A stretch of 18,704 nucleotides of DNA from an uncultured Collinsella sp. (GCA_902492545.1 CABULX010000037.1:1-18704), one strand, 5' to 3'. Shown: positions 6,632-14,605, counted from the first letter of the stretch. Notes: generated from the sequence alone by a model not told the origin. A program made the numbers and translations.

Positions 6632-7588
6632 ATGGTGCAGGGCGCCAAACATATGAAGAGCAATAACGCCGCGGACAACGGCGGCTCATGCCCTCAGCCC
6701 AAACCTCAGCCCAAGCCCAAGCCCAAGCCCAAGCCCAAACGCCGCCGCAAGCGGCTGCCGCGCTGGGCCGACCGGCTCATCACCATCGTCATCATCCTTA
6801 TTGGCGTGGGCCTTATGACCTGGCCGTGGATCTTGGACCGGCTCGAGGCCTCGGGCGTGTTCAACCAGATCAGCACGGTGTCCAGCACCGTTGACGCGCT
6901 GTCTGCCGAGGAGCGCGAGCGCATCCTGCTCCAGGCGCGCTCCTTTAATGAGCAGCTGGCGGGCGAGGCCACCGAGCTTCCCGCCGACCAGATCGAGCCC
7001 TACGCCCAGCAGCTCATCTTTGACCGCGACCCCATGATGAGCTGGGTCGAGATCCCCTCCATCGACGTGAGCATGCCCATCTACCACGGCACGAGCGAAG
7101 AAGTCCTTATGGCGGGCGTCGGCCACCTGGAGGGCACGAGCCTGCCGGTGGGCGGCACCTCGACGCATTGCGTGCTCACCGCGCATTCGGGCATGCGCAA
7201 CCTGAGCATGTTCGACGACATCCATTCGCTGGAGCCCGGCGACTTGGTGCTGCTGCACACCATGAACAAGACGCTCGCCTACAAGATGGTGGACTCCGAG
7301 GTGGTACTGCCCGAGGAGATGGAGTCGCTGACCATAGAGCCCGGCGCCGACAAGGTGACGCTCGTCACCTGCACGCCCTACGGCGTGAACGACCATCGTC
7401 TGCTGGTGCATTGCGTGCGCACCAAGTACAACAAGAAGGACGTCGACAAGCAAAAGTCGCTGGCCGGCCGCCACTGGGGCAAGCGTGAGTTTGCCGTGCT
7501 CATCGTGGTCGTGGCCATTGTGCTGTTGCTGCTGGACATCGTGATCCACGCGGTCCGCAAGCGCCGCAAGGCCAAGGCCTCGGCATAA
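6632..7588 (+). CDS. Class C (pilus-polymerising) sortase
   Basis: Membrane transpeptidase of 318 residues that presumably links the pilins encoded upstream. ATG 6632 follows AGAGGAG (6616-6622) at 9-nt spacing. Residues 1-40 form a cytoplasmic tail with a Pro-Lys run and an Arg-rich stretch, and 48-68 are a membrane anchor. The catalytic fold begins near WVEIPSIDVSMPIYHGTSEE, a typical class C signature. Catalytic residues are His185 (LTAHSG), Cys247 (TLVTCTP) and Arg256 (DHRLLV). A C-terminal membrane helix (about 287-308) and a basic tail are also characteristic of class C. The segment before the catalytic domain, where class C enzymes carry a DP(F/W) lid motif, reads LPADQIEPY, so the canonical lid is not seen. 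The enzyme is separated from its likely substrates by the tandem repeats. Confidence 0.93.
   Translation: MVQGAKHMKSNNAADNGGSCPQPKPQPKPKPKPKPKRRRKRLPRWADRLITIVIILIGVGLMTWPWILDRLEASGVFNQISTVSSTVDALSAEERERILLQARSFNEQLAGEATELPADQIEPYAQQLIFDRDPMMSWVEIPSIDVSMPIYHGTSEEVLMAGVGHLEGTSLPVGGTSTHCVLTAHSGMRNLSMFDDIHSLEPGDLVLLHTMNKTLAYKMVDSEVVLPEEMESLTIEPGADKVTLVTCTPYGVNDHRLLVHCVRTKYNKKDVDKQKSLAGRHWGKREFAVLIVVVAIVLLLLDIVIHAVRKRRKAKASA
6710..6739 (+). repeat. CCCAAG hexanucleotide repeat in the sortase gene
   Basis: Five in-frame tandem units (four CCCAAG and a last CCCAAA) encode the Pro-Lys run in the cytoplasmic tail. Slippage would change the tail length by two residues per unit without breaking the frame. 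Confidence 0.85.
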
Positions 7589-7601
7589 GACATTCTCCAG
7601 A

Positions 7602-7636
7602 ACCACCACAAAGGGGACGGGCGCCTTTGTGGTGGT
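7602..7636. repeat. REP-like palindrome after the sortase gene
   Basis: ACCACCACAAAGG (7602-7614) and CCTTTGTGGTGGT (7624-7636) form a perfect 13-bp stem around a 9-nt loop, 13 bases after the sortase stop. It may terminate sortase transcription, but no T-run follows. The form resembles dispersed palindromic intergenic repeats. It is the first element of a 346-bp gene-free stretch (7589-7934). Confidence 0.6.
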
Positions 7637-7646
7637 CGGGGCTTCC

Positions 7647-7711
7647 AAACCATCACAACATTCGATGAAAATCGCGATTTTGACGAAAAGCGTCGAATGC
7701 TGTGATGGTTT
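7647..7711. repeat. Second long palindrome downstream of the sortase
   Basis: AAACCATCACA (7647-7657) pairs with TGTGATGGTTT (7701-7711), and CATTCGA (7659-7665) with TCGAATG (7693-7699), with one mismatched base between the blocks. The loop contains the perfect palindrome AAAATCGCGATTTT (7668-7681). It looks like a dispersed hairpin element and encodes no plausible protein. Confidence 0.6.
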
Positions 7712-7790
7712 TCGTTGCGGGCGGGACGGTTTTCGTTTCGGGCGGCGCGGTTCTCGTTGCGGGCGGGACGGTTTTCGCTATGGACGGTGC
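7707..7790. repeat. 21-bp minisatellite, four units
   Basis: Four consecutive 21-bp units start with GGTT at 7707, 7728, 7749 and 7770, and a degenerate fifth follows at 7791. The first unit overlaps the end of the preceding palindrome. Because 21 is a multiple of three, open frames on both strands show repeated peptides, but none has a ribosome site, so I treat it as non-coding. There are no spacers, which excludes CRISPR. Confidence 0.8.
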
Positions 7791-7893
7791 GGTTTCGCTG
7801 CAGAATCGCTAGCCCGCAGCCTGCCAGCCCGCCGCCCTCGTTACGTTTTCGCTGCATTTGGGTAAAGCACCTGCTCCAAGCGGCGTTGCCTTG

Positions 7894-7899
7894 TATACT
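7894..7899 (+). promoter_or_regulatory. Candidate -10 element of the gatCAB promoter
   Basis: TATACT lies 36 bp upstream of the gatC start. No convincing -35 is visible at 16-18 bp, so this is a partial promoter call. The stretch 7812-7890 between the minisatellite and this site holds nothing else I recognise. Confidence 0.4.
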
Positions 7900-7934
7900 A
7901 GAGCGGTTTATCTGTTATGCGGAAGGGAGCGCCT

Positions 7935-8246
7935 ATGGCACTCAGCGAGAAAGACGTGCGCGGCATCGCCGAGTACGCAAAGATCGCACTGACCGATGAC
8001 GAGCTCACCCAGATGACGTCCTATATGAACGACGCCGTCCAGATGCTCGAGCCCGTCTTGCAATATGACTTGCCCGACGTGGAGCCCACGTTCCATCCCA
8101 TCGGAAGCCTGTCCAACGTGATGGGCGATGACCTGCGCGGGCCCGAGCGCGACCTGCCGCTCGACGCTGCGCTCGAGAACGCCGGCAGCGCGCGCGACCG
8201 CTACTTCCGCGTGCCGTCCATTTTGGGAGAGGGGGAGAGCGAGTAA
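7935..8246 (+). CDS. gatC: Aspartyl/glutamyl-tRNA amidotransferase subunit C
   Basis: Small subunit (103 residues) that stabilises the GatA-GatB interface of the amidotransferase converting Glu-tRNA(Gln) and Asp-tRNA(Asn) to the amidated forms. ATG 7935 is preceded by GGAAGGGAG (7921-7929). An upstream in-frame ATG at 7917 has no ribosome site. Family features are the N-terminal helix pattern (VRGIAEYAKIALTDDELTQM), the central LPDVEPTFHP segment and the C-terminal DRYFRVPSIL motif. Its stop and the gatA start share one base (TAATG), so the genes are translationally coupled. Confidence 0.95.
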   Translation: MALSEKDVRGIAEYAKIALTDDELTQMTSYMNDAVQMLEPVLQYDLPDVEPTFHPIGSLSNVMGDDLRGPERDLPLDAALENAGSARDRYFRVPSILGEGESE

Positions 8247-9760
8247 TGGCGCTAAGCTTCGATTCCCTTACCGCCGCCCAGATCGCCGCGGGCGTTGCCG
8301 CCGGCGACTTTACCGCCACCGAGGTGGCCCAGGCTTCCCTTGCCGCCATCGAGGCGCGCGAGGGCGGCGTTCAGGCGTTCCTGCAAGTTTCGCCCGAGCT
8401 CGCGCTTGAGGCCGCTGCGCGCGTGGATGCCGACCGTGCCGCCGGAAAGCCGCTGCCCCCACTCGCGGGTGTGCCGCTGGCCATCAAGGACAACATGAAT
8501 CTCGTGGGCACGCGCACTACCTGTGCTTCTCACATGCTCCAGGACTACCAGAGCGTCTACACCGCCACCTGCGTCCAGCGCATGCTCGATGCCGGCTGCC
8601 TGCCCATGGGCAAGGCCAACATGGACGAGTTTGCCTTTGGCAGCTCCACCGAGAGCTCGGCGTTCCACCGCACCAACAACCCCTGGGATACCGAGCGCGT
8701 GCCCGGCGGCTCCTCGGGCGGCTCCGCTGCAGCCGTCGCCGCGGGCGAGGTCGCGCTATCGCTGGGCTCGGATACCGGCGGCTCCATTCGCCAGCCGGCG
8801 TCGCTGTGCGGCGTGGTGGGCTTTAAGCCCACGTATGGCGCCGTGAGCCGTTACGGCGTTGTTGCCTTTGGCTCGTCGCTCGACCAGGTGGGCCCCTTTG
8901 GCCGCACGGTCGAGGATGTCGCGCTGGCCATGAACGCGCTTACCGGCGCGGGCCACGATCCGTACGACTGCACCAGCCAGGATTGCGCCGTTGACTTTAC
9001 CGAGCATCTCAACGACAGCATCGAGGGTAAGCGCGTGGGCATCATCCCCGCGTTTATGGAGGCCGAGGGCCTGACGCCCGAGGTCAAGGCTGCTGTTCAG
9101 CGTGCCGCCCAGGAGCTGCAGAACCAGGGCGCCGAGCTGGTCGAGGTCGACCTGCCGCACCTGGACGCCGCCATTGCCGCCTACTACGTCATCGGTCCGG
9201 CCGAGGCGTTCTCCAACCTGGCCCGCTTCGACGGCATTCGCTACGGCTATCAGGAGGAGGGCTGCGCCAACCTGTCCGACCAGAGCTCGCTCTCGCGCGC
9301 CCACGGCTTTGGCGCCGAGGCCAAGCGCCGTCAGATGCTCGGTGCCTACCTGCTGAGCTCGGGCGTGTACGACAAGTACTACTACGCTGCGCAAAAGGCC
9401 CGCACGCTCATCACGCAGGACTACGATGCCGCGTATGCCAAGGTGGACACCATCCTCATGCCCGCCTCGCCGCGCACGGCCTTTAAGTTTGGCGAGATCA
9501 GCGACCCCACGCAGATGTACCTCTCCGATCTGTACACCATTTCGCTCAACATTTGCGGCAACGGTGGCATCTCGGTGCCGCTGGGCCTGGGCGAGGACAC
9601 CAAGCTGCCCGTTTCTGCCCAGCTGGTGGGGCCTGCCTTTAAGGACCGTCAGCTGCTCACGTTTGCCTGCGCCCTGGAGCGCGGCTTTGCCGATGTCGCC
9701 ACGGGTGCGCCCGCACTTTCCGTCGCGCCCGATTTTGCCGGGAAGGGGGGCGAGCTGTAA
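8246..9760 (+). CDS. gatA: Aspartyl/glutamyl-tRNA amidotransferase subunit A
   Basis: Glutaminase/amidase subunit (504 residues) that releases ammonia from glutamine and channels it to GatB. It belongs to the amidase-signature family. The catalytic Ser-cisSer-Lys triad is visible as Lys81 (LAIKDNMN), Ser156 (GGSSGGSAAA) and nucleophile Ser180 (GSDTGGSIRQPAS), each offset by about two from the well-known bacterial GatA positions. Length is normal. It starts in the TAATG overlap with gatC behind a GGGAGAGGGGGAG purine run and ends in another TAATG overlap with gatB. Nothing unusual is seen. Confidence 0.97.
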   Translation: MALSFDSLTAAQIAAGVAAGDFTATEVAQASLAAIEAREGGVQAFLQVSPELALEAAARVDADRAAGKPLPPLAGVPLAIKDNMNLVGTRTTCASHMLQDYQSVYTATCVQRMLDAGCLPMGKANMDEFAFGSSTESSAFHRTNNPWDTERVPGGSSGGSAAAVAAGEVALSLGSDTGGSIRQPASLCGVVGFKPTYGAVSRYGVVAFGSSLDQVGPFGRTVEDVALAMNALTGAGHDPYDCTSQDCAVDFTEHLNDSIEGKRVGIIPAFMEAEGLTPEVKAAVQRAAQELQNQGAELVEVDLPHLDAAIAAYYVIGPAEAFSNLARFDGIRYGYQEEGCANLSDQSSLSRAHGFGAEAKRRQMLGAYLLSSGVYDKYYYAAQKARTLITQDYDAAYAKVDTILMPASPRTAFKFGEISDPTQMYLSDLYTISLNICGNGGISVPLGLGEDTKLPVSAQLVGPAFKDRQLLTFACALERGFADVATGAPALSVAPDFAGKGGEL

Positions 9761-11436
9761 TGAAGGAGCTTTCCGAGGTCCTGCAGGATTGGGAGGCCGT
9801 GATCGGCCTGGAGATCCACACCGAGCTCACCGCACTCGACACCAAGATGTTCTGCAACTGCAAGCTCAGCCACGATGACGAGCCCAACGCCAACGTGTGC
9901 CCGGTGTGCCTGGGCCTGCCCGGCGCCCTGCCGGTGCCCAACAAGCGCGCCATCGAGAGCATCGTCAAGGCCGGTCTCGCTACCAACTGCGAGATCCAGC
10001 GCCACTCGATGTTCTACCGCAAGCACTACTTCTATCCCGACATGGCCAAGAACTTCCAGACCACGCAGGGTCCGGTCGCCTTTGCCATGTACGGTCACCT
10101 GGACCTGGACGTGACCGGTCGCGGTGCCTCCGAGCGCCCCGACTGCGCGTTTGGCGAGGCCGAGGCCCAGAGTCTGGCGAGCGCCTCGGCCAACGCCGAG
10201 GGCCTGTCCACGTCCATGTCCTCTACCATGCGCGAGGGCAACCAGCGTGCCGGCCATCTGGCCAGCTACGACGCGTCCAACCTACAGATGCCCGAGCGCC
10301 GCGAGGATGGTTCCTACACGGTGCCCATTCGCATCCTGCGCATCCACATGGAGGAGGACGCCGCCAAGATGGTGCACGTGGGCGGTGCCGAGGGCCGCAT
10401 TACCGCCGCGGCCGAGTCGCTCGTCGACTACAACCGCTGCGGCACGCCGCTTATCGAGCTTGTCACCGAGCCCGACTTGCGTACGCCCGAGGAAGCGCGC
10501 CTGTTTATGGAGAAGCTCCGTCGCATCTTTGTGACGCTGGGCATATCGGACTGCTCCATGGAGAAGGGCTCCATGCGCTGCGACGGCAACGTGTCGCTGC
10601 GCCGCCGCGGCGAGACCAAGCTGGGCACCAAGACCGAGCTCAAGAACCTCAACTCGTTTAAGAGCCTGCATGATGGCCTTGTCTACGAGATCTGCCGCCA
10701 GGCCGAGGTGCTCGAGGAGGGCGGCATTATCTACCAGGAGACCCGCCACTGGGAGCCCAGCCGCAAGCGCACCGTGGTCATGCGTGTGAAGGAGACGGCC
10801 GACGACTATCGTCTGTTCCCCGATCCCGATCTGGCGCCGTTCGATCTGGACGATGAGTTCATCGACCGCTGCCGTGGCGAAATTCCCGAGCTGCCCGATG
10901 CCAAGCGCGCCCGTTTTGAGGCCGACTTTGGCATTAAGGCGGCCGATGCCGAGCAGATTGCTGGCGACCCGGAATTTGCCGAGTTCTTTGAGGCTGCCGC
11001 TGCCGGTATGGCTGGCAAGGAGGCCCAGACGGTCGCAAACTTGCTGGTGAACGAGATGATCGCCTATCTTAAGGGCGCGGGCGTCTCGCTGGCCGAGTCC
11101 GGCATCGCGCCGGCTCAGGTGGCAGTGCTTGCCAAGCTGCTGGCGACCGATGCCATCAGCTCCAACCAGGCGCACGAGGTCTTTGAGGCCATGGCTCAGA
11201 CCGGCGACGACCCCAACAAGATCGTCGACGAGCGTGGCATGCGCCAGGTGAGCGATGCCGGCGCGCTGCAGCCGATCGTGGACGAGGTGCTGGCTAACTG
11301 TGCCGATCAGGCGCAGCAGTATCGTGACGGCAACCAGAAGGTCATCGGCTTTTTGGTGGGCCAGTGCATGAAGGCGAGCCGCGGCAAGGGCAACCCGAAG
11401 CTCTTCAACGAGTTGCTGAGAACGTCGCTCTCGTAA
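9760..11436 (+). CDS. gatB: Aspartyl/glutamyl-tRNA amidotransferase subunit B (with insertion)
   Basis: The subunit (558 residues) that activates the tRNA-bound Glu or Asp by phosphorylation and transfers the ammonia. The N-terminal core shows VIGLEIHTEL, the four-Cys Zn-site pattern (Cys32, Cys34, Cys47, Cys50 in FCNC and CPVC), YRKHYFYPDMAKNFQ and IHMEEDAAKMVH. The tRNA-binding C-terminal YqeY-like domain ends FLVGQCMKASRGKGNP. Typical GatB has about 475-500 residues. The excess is mostly a 65-residue Ser/Ala/Glu-rich insertion at about 121-186, in the loop between the LDLDV strand and RIHMEED. It is last in gatCAB and is followed by a terminator region. Confidence 0.96.
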   Translation: MKELSEVLQDWEAVIGLEIHTELTALDTKMFCNCKLSHDDEPNANVCPVCLGLPGALPVPNKRAIESIVKAGLATNCEIQRHSMFYRKHYFYPDMAKNFQTTQGPVAFAMYGHLDLDVTGRGASERPDCAFGEAEAQSLASASANAEGLSTSMSSTMREGNQRAGHLASYDASNLQMPERREDGSYTVPIRILRIHMEEDAAKMVHVGGAEGRITAAAESLVDYNRCGTPLIELVTEPDLRTPEEARLFMEKLRRIFVTLGISDCSMEKGSMRCDGNVSLRRRGETKLGTKTELKNLNSFKSLHDGLVYEICRQAEVLEEGGIIYQETRHWEPSRKRTVVMRVKETADDYRLFPDPDLAPFDLDDEFIDRCRGEIPELPDAKRARFEADFGIKAADAEQIAGDPEFAEFFEAAAAGMAGKEAQTVANLLVNEMIAYLKGAGVSLAESGIAPAQVAVLAKLLATDAISSNQAHEVFEAMAQTGDDPNKIVDERGMRQVSDAGALQPIVDEVLANCADQAQQYRDGNQKVIGFLVGQCMKASRGKGNPKLFNELLRTSLS

Positions 11437-11443
11437 ACGGGAA

Positions 11444-11578
11444 CCCGGGAGCCCCGACAGGGCGGGTGCTTCCTCAAAATTTCGAACAGTCCTGCGCAAG
11501 ACGAAGGCCACATTAAGTGGCCTTCTTTGCGTGCGGAACTCATTTTGAGCAAGCACCCGCCCTGCCGGGGCTCCCGGG
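11444..11578. repeat. Long inverted repeat (37-nt arms) around the gatB terminator
   Basis: Bases 11444-11480 and 11542-11578 are reverse complements with only two mismatches over 37 positions. The arms contain CCCGGGAGCCCCG and CAGGGCGGGTGCTT on the left side. The 61-nt centre holds its own perfect hairpin (11503-11525), so the whole can fold into a cruciform or a very long stem. It looks like a dispersed MITE-like or palindromic intergenic element. No ORF is present. Confidence 0.8.
11503..11528 (+). terminator. Hairpin terminator after gatB
   Basis: GAAGGCCAC (11503-11511) pairs perfectly with GTGGCCTTC (11517-11525) around ATTAA, followed by TTT then GCG. Because it is the centre of a larger inverted repeat, termination may rest on the combined structure. 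Confidence 0.65.
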
Positions 11579-11630
11579 CTCTGCAACGACTCGGCCGTTC
11601 GGGTCAGGTAGGGCTGAATGGAATAGAGTG

Positions 11631-11661
11631 AATGAGGGCGCCGATGGCGCCCTCATTCTTT
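11631..11661. terminator. Convergent hairpin between gatB and the AraC-type gene
   Basis: AATGAGGGCGCC (11631-11642) pairs with GGCGCCCTCATT (11646-11657) around GAT and is followed by CTTTATATA on the + strand. It lies immediately past the stop codon of the - strand AraC-type gene, so it can serve both converging transcripts. Confidence 0.75.
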
Positions 11662-12664
11662 ATATATGTTGGGAACGCCAGGTGGTGGGGGTGGTGCCGG
11701 TGTGTTGTTTGAAGGCTTGGGCGAAGGCGGCTTGCTGAGGGTAGCCGAGCCGCTCTGCCACCTGCGCTATTGTGAGCGCGCTATCGGCCAAAAGGTCCTT
11801 TGCTCGCTCCATACGGCGTCTGCGAATGTAGGTGCCCAGGGACTCGCCAGTTTGGGCCTTAAAGGTGGCGCATAGTTTGGAGCGGCTTGTGTAGAGCCTC
11901 TCGGCCACCTCGTTGATACCCACACGTCTGCCTTTGTCGAGCGCGCGCTCAATCATTGCCGTTGCTTCTTCGGCAATGGTTATGCTGACGCGTGTGTCTG
12001 CCGCCTGCCGCGCCTGCTTGTGGGCCGCGCGCGAACAGGCGAGCTCCGCGACCATGGTCTCCACGATGCCCTGCATATAGACGTGTCCGCCTACGGTGCG
12101 AGCGCGGTCCTCGTTAATCCGGCGCAGCGTGTGGCAGATGGCAGACGTCGCTTCCTCGTGCCATGGCTCGGCAAACGCCTCAAAGATTCCCGCGAACTCG
12201 GTGGGATAGCGGTGCTCCAGTTCGTCAAAATATTCAGGCAAAAAGAGCACCGAGCGCGAGTGATAGAGCTCCCCCGCAAACAGCGGGCTTAATTCCTCGC
12301 CACAGTTATCTTGGATAAAGCTGCAAACGGCATTGTTTGGCCACGGTCCATGCAATGGTTTGAGGTTCGCGGGCGTTATGCCAGCCTCGGGCATGCATGT
12401 AAGTGTGGGCGCGCTGACCTCGCTCACGCAGGCATATGGCTCGGGCGTGTATTCGGTCAGGTACATATCGTGCGTCGGGGTGATGAAATGCTCCATGACG
12501 ATGCAGGCAGGGGAGAGGGGCATGATCCATGCGCGTCCGTGCGCCCGATCGTTTGCCACCTCGCCGGTAAAGACAGCGCCCTTGCCGGAAAGCTCCAGGC
12601 CAAACTGCTCAAACTGTGGTGCGTAGAGCTCGGTTATGTCGGTCGCTGCCCGCCGTATTTGCAA
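11660..12664 (-). CDS. AraC-family transcriptional regulator
   Basis: DNA-binding regulator of 334 residues. The C-terminal ~100 residues carry the two helix-turn-helix motifs of the AraC/XylS family: IAEEATAMIERALDKG, then GINEVAERLYTSRSKLCATFK, then GESLGTYIRRRRMERAKDLL and TIAQVAERLGYPQQAAFAQAFKQHTGTTPTTWR. The N-terminal ~230 residues show no family I can name and probably bind the effector. The start appears to be TTG (12664), supported by AAGGAAAGGG on the - strand (12671-12680) with 6-nt spacing. No ATG lies near. It is divergent from the ABC transporter pair, with 114 bp between the starts, so it most likely controls that operon, as YbtA-type regulators do for siderophore ABC genes. 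The inducer is unknown. Confidence 0.9.
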   Translation of the reverse strand: MQIRRAATDITELYAPQFEQFGLELSGKGAVFTGEVANDRAHGRAWIMPLSPACIVMEHFITPTHDMYLTEYTPEPYACVSEVSAPTLTCMPEAGITPANLKPLHGPWPNNAVCSFIQDNCGEELSPLFAGELYHSRSVLFLPEYFDELEHRYPTEFAGIFEAFAEPWHEEATSAICHTLRRINEDRARTVGGHVYMQGIVETMVAELACSRAAHKQARQAADTRVSITIAEEATAMIERALDKGRRVGINEVAERLYTSRSKLCATFKAQTGESLGTYIRRRRMERAKDLLADSALTIAQVAERLGYPQQAAFAQAFKQHTGTTPTTWRSQHI

Positions 12665-12707
12665 AAGCGTCCCTTTCCTTTGCAGAAACGTCCACGCCTG
12701 GCTTGAT

Positions 12708-12725
12708 TGTGAGCCATGGCTAACA
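12708..12725. promoter_or_regulatory. Palindromic operator candidate in the divergent intergenic region
   Basis: TGTGAGCCATGGCTAACA is an 18-bp palindrome centred on CCATGG with a single mismatched pair. It sits 44 bp upstream of the AraC-type start and 53 bp upstream of the first ABC gene. AraC proteins often use direct repeats, so the site might belong to another dimeric regulator. No clear promoter hexamers could be fixed around it. Confidence 0.4.
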
Positions 12726-12778
12726 CATCAATGATAAGTTCATTACGGTTAACTCTCAAGCCGTTAGAAAGGAATCTC

Positions 12779-14605
12779 ATGGCAAAGGGATCAAAAAGGG
12801 AAGGTGGAGGCATCGGCGAGTTGCTCGCGTATGCCGGTGACCGTAAATTCCTAACGTATTTGGGCATGGCGCTCTCGGCGCTCTCGCAGCTGCTGAGCTT
12901 TGGCCCGTACGTGTGCATTTGGCTTGTCGCTCGCGACCTGATCGCCGTGGCACCTAACTGGAGCGAAGCCTGCGACATCGCGATGTATGGCTGGTGGGCC
13001 GTGGGGTTTGCGCTGGCAAGCATCGTAACTTATTTCGTGGGGCTCATGTGCACGCATCTGTCCGCGTTTCGCTGCGCGTCCAATATCCGTAAGGCTACGA
13101 GCGAGCACCTGCTTAAGTTGCCGCTCGGCTACTTCGACACGCATGCCACCGGCGAGCTGCGCCGCATTGTAGACGGGTGTGCCGCCTCCACCGAGACTTT
13201 GCTCGCACACATGCTGCCCGATATCGCAGGCGCCGTCGCCATGGTCGTGGGCTTGCTCGTGCTGCTTTTCGCCCTCGATTGGCGCTTGGGCGCGGCATGC
13301 CTCATCTCGGTGGCCATTTCGTTTGGCGCCATGGCTACCATGATGAGCGGCAAAGGCGCCGAGTTCATGAAGGCCTACATGGGAGCGCTGGTCAAGATGA
13401 ACAAGACCGGCACCGAATACGTACGAGGCATCCCCGTGGTCAAGGTGTTTCAGCAGACGGTCTACTCCTTTAAGGCCTTCCACGATGCGATCGCCGAATA
13501 CGCCGACATGGCGCAAAACTATGCGGGCACGTTCTGCCGAGGTCCGCAGGTGCTCAACCTTACCGCGCTCAATGGCCTTGTGGCATTCCTGTTGCCCGTG
13601 GCGTTGCTGTTGGCGCCAGGCGAGACGGACTTCGCGCATTTTATGACCAACTTCACGTTTTACGCGATATTTTCGGCCGTGGTACCGACGGCCATGACCA
13701 AGCTCATGTTTGTGGGCGAGGCCTCTCAGATGAGTGCCGATTCGTTGGCTCGTATTCGAAGCGTCATGGATTCCAAGCAGCTCTCCGTGCCCGCCCAACC
13801 CAAGCACCCTGCCGGCAGCGACGTGCGATTTGAGGACGTGAGCTTTACGTACGAGGGCGCCGAGGCACCTGCCGTTAGCCATGTAAGTTTCAGCGTTCCC
13901 GCTGGTAGCACTCTCGCCCTGGTGGGTCCCTCGGGTGGCGGTAAGTCAACCTGCGCAAGCCTGATCCCGCGTTTTTGGGATGTTTCCTCGGGTCGAGTGC
14001 TCGTAGGCGGTGTGGACGTTCGCGATATGGATCCGCACGAGCTTATGGACCAGGTCGCCTTCGTGTTCCAGACCAACCAGCTGTTCCGGCAAACACTTGC
14101 CGATAACGTGCGCGCCTCCAAGCCTACGGCCACTGACGACGAAGTGCGTGCGGCCCTCTCCGCAGCTCAGTGCGACGACATTGTGGCCAAGCTCCCACAG
14201 GGCATCAATACCATGCTCGGTGCCGGCGGAGCATATCTTTCGGGTGGCGAGGTCCAGCGCGTGGCACTCGCCCGCGCAATCCTTAAAGACGCGCCTATCG
14301 TGGTGCTCGATGAGGCCACGGCGTTTGCCGATCCCGAGAACGAGGCGCTCATCCAGCGCGCCTTTAGCAAGCTGGCGGCGGGTCGCACGGTCATTATGAT
14401 TGCGCACCGACTCTCGACTGTAGTGGGCGCAGACCAAATCGTGGTGCTCAACCAGGGCAGCGTGCAGGAGTCGGGTACCCATGCCGAGTTGCTGTCCCAA
14501 AATGGCCTGTATGCCAAGATGTGGGCCGAGTACGAGCAGGCTGCGAGCTGGAAAATCACTGCAGCGACCGCGGATGCCGCCGTCACGAAGGGAGGCGAGG
14601 CCTAA
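12779..14605 (+). CDS. ABC transporter half-molecule, membrane domain fused to ATPase (first of pair)
   Basis: Exporter-fold half-transporter of 608 residues. ATG 12779 follows AGAAAGGA (12766-12773) at 5-nt spacing. An in-frame ATG at 12716 lies inside the operator region without a ribosome site. The N-terminal ~330 residues contain about six membrane helices with a coupling region (YFDTHATGELRRIV). The ATPase domain has Walker A GPSGGGKST (383-391), signature LSGGE (487-491), Walker B with Asp511 and Glu512, and switch His in IAHRLS. The D-loop reads AFADPENE, a form I associate with YbtP/YbtQ- and IrtA/IrtB-type siderophore transporters. It abuts the next gene and probably forms a heterodimer with its product. 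The substrate may be a metal chelate or siderophore, but that rests on similarity of pattern and on the AraC neighbour only. Confidence 0.92.
   Translation: MAKGSKREGGGIGELLAYAGDRKFLTYLGMALSALSQLLSFGPYVCIWLVARDLIAVAPNWSEACDIAMYGWWAVGFALASIVTYFVGLMCTHLSAFRCASNIRKATSEHLLKLPLGYFDTHATGELRRIVDGCAASTETLLAHMLPDIAGAVAMVVGLLVLLFALDWRLGAACLISVAISFGAMATMMSGKGAEFMKAYMGALVKMNKTGTEYVRGIPVVKVFQQTVYSFKAFHDAIAEYADMAQNYAGTFCRGPQVLNLTALNGLVAFLLPVALLLAPGETDFAHFMTNFTFYAIFSAVVPTAMTKLMFVGEASQMSADSLARIRSVMDSKQLSVPAQPKHPAGSDVRFEDVSFTYEGAEAPAVSHVSFSVPAGSTLALVGPSGGGKSTCASLIPRFWDVSSGRVLVGGVDVRDMDPHELMDQVAFVFQTNQLFRQTLADNVRASKPTATDDEVRAALSAAQCDDIVAKLPQGINTMLGAGGAYLSGGEVQRVALARAILKDAPIVVLDEATAFADPENEALIQRAFSKLAAGRTVIMIAHRLSTVVGADQIVVLNQGSVQESGTHAELLSQNGLYAKMWAEYEQAASWKITAATADAAVTKGGEA

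Noticed and set aside
7707..7790. CRISPR array
   Set aside because: The 21-bp units are directly adjacent with no unique spacers, and no cas genes are present.
7629..7865. 78-codon ORF with DGFRxGR repeats over the minisatellite
   Set aside because: There is no Shine-Dalgarno, the start lies inside a palindrome, and the repeat peptide is explained by a 21-bp DNA repeat.
10282..11586. 434-codon open frame on the - strand opposite gatB
   Set aside because: It is a shadow of gatB, the translation has no recognisable domain, and it runs through the terminator region.
12716..12778. Longer N terminus for the first ABC protein (ATG 12716)
   Set aside because: There is no ribosome site, and the extension is inside the palindromic intergenic region. 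The start at 12779 has a good Shine-Dalgarno.
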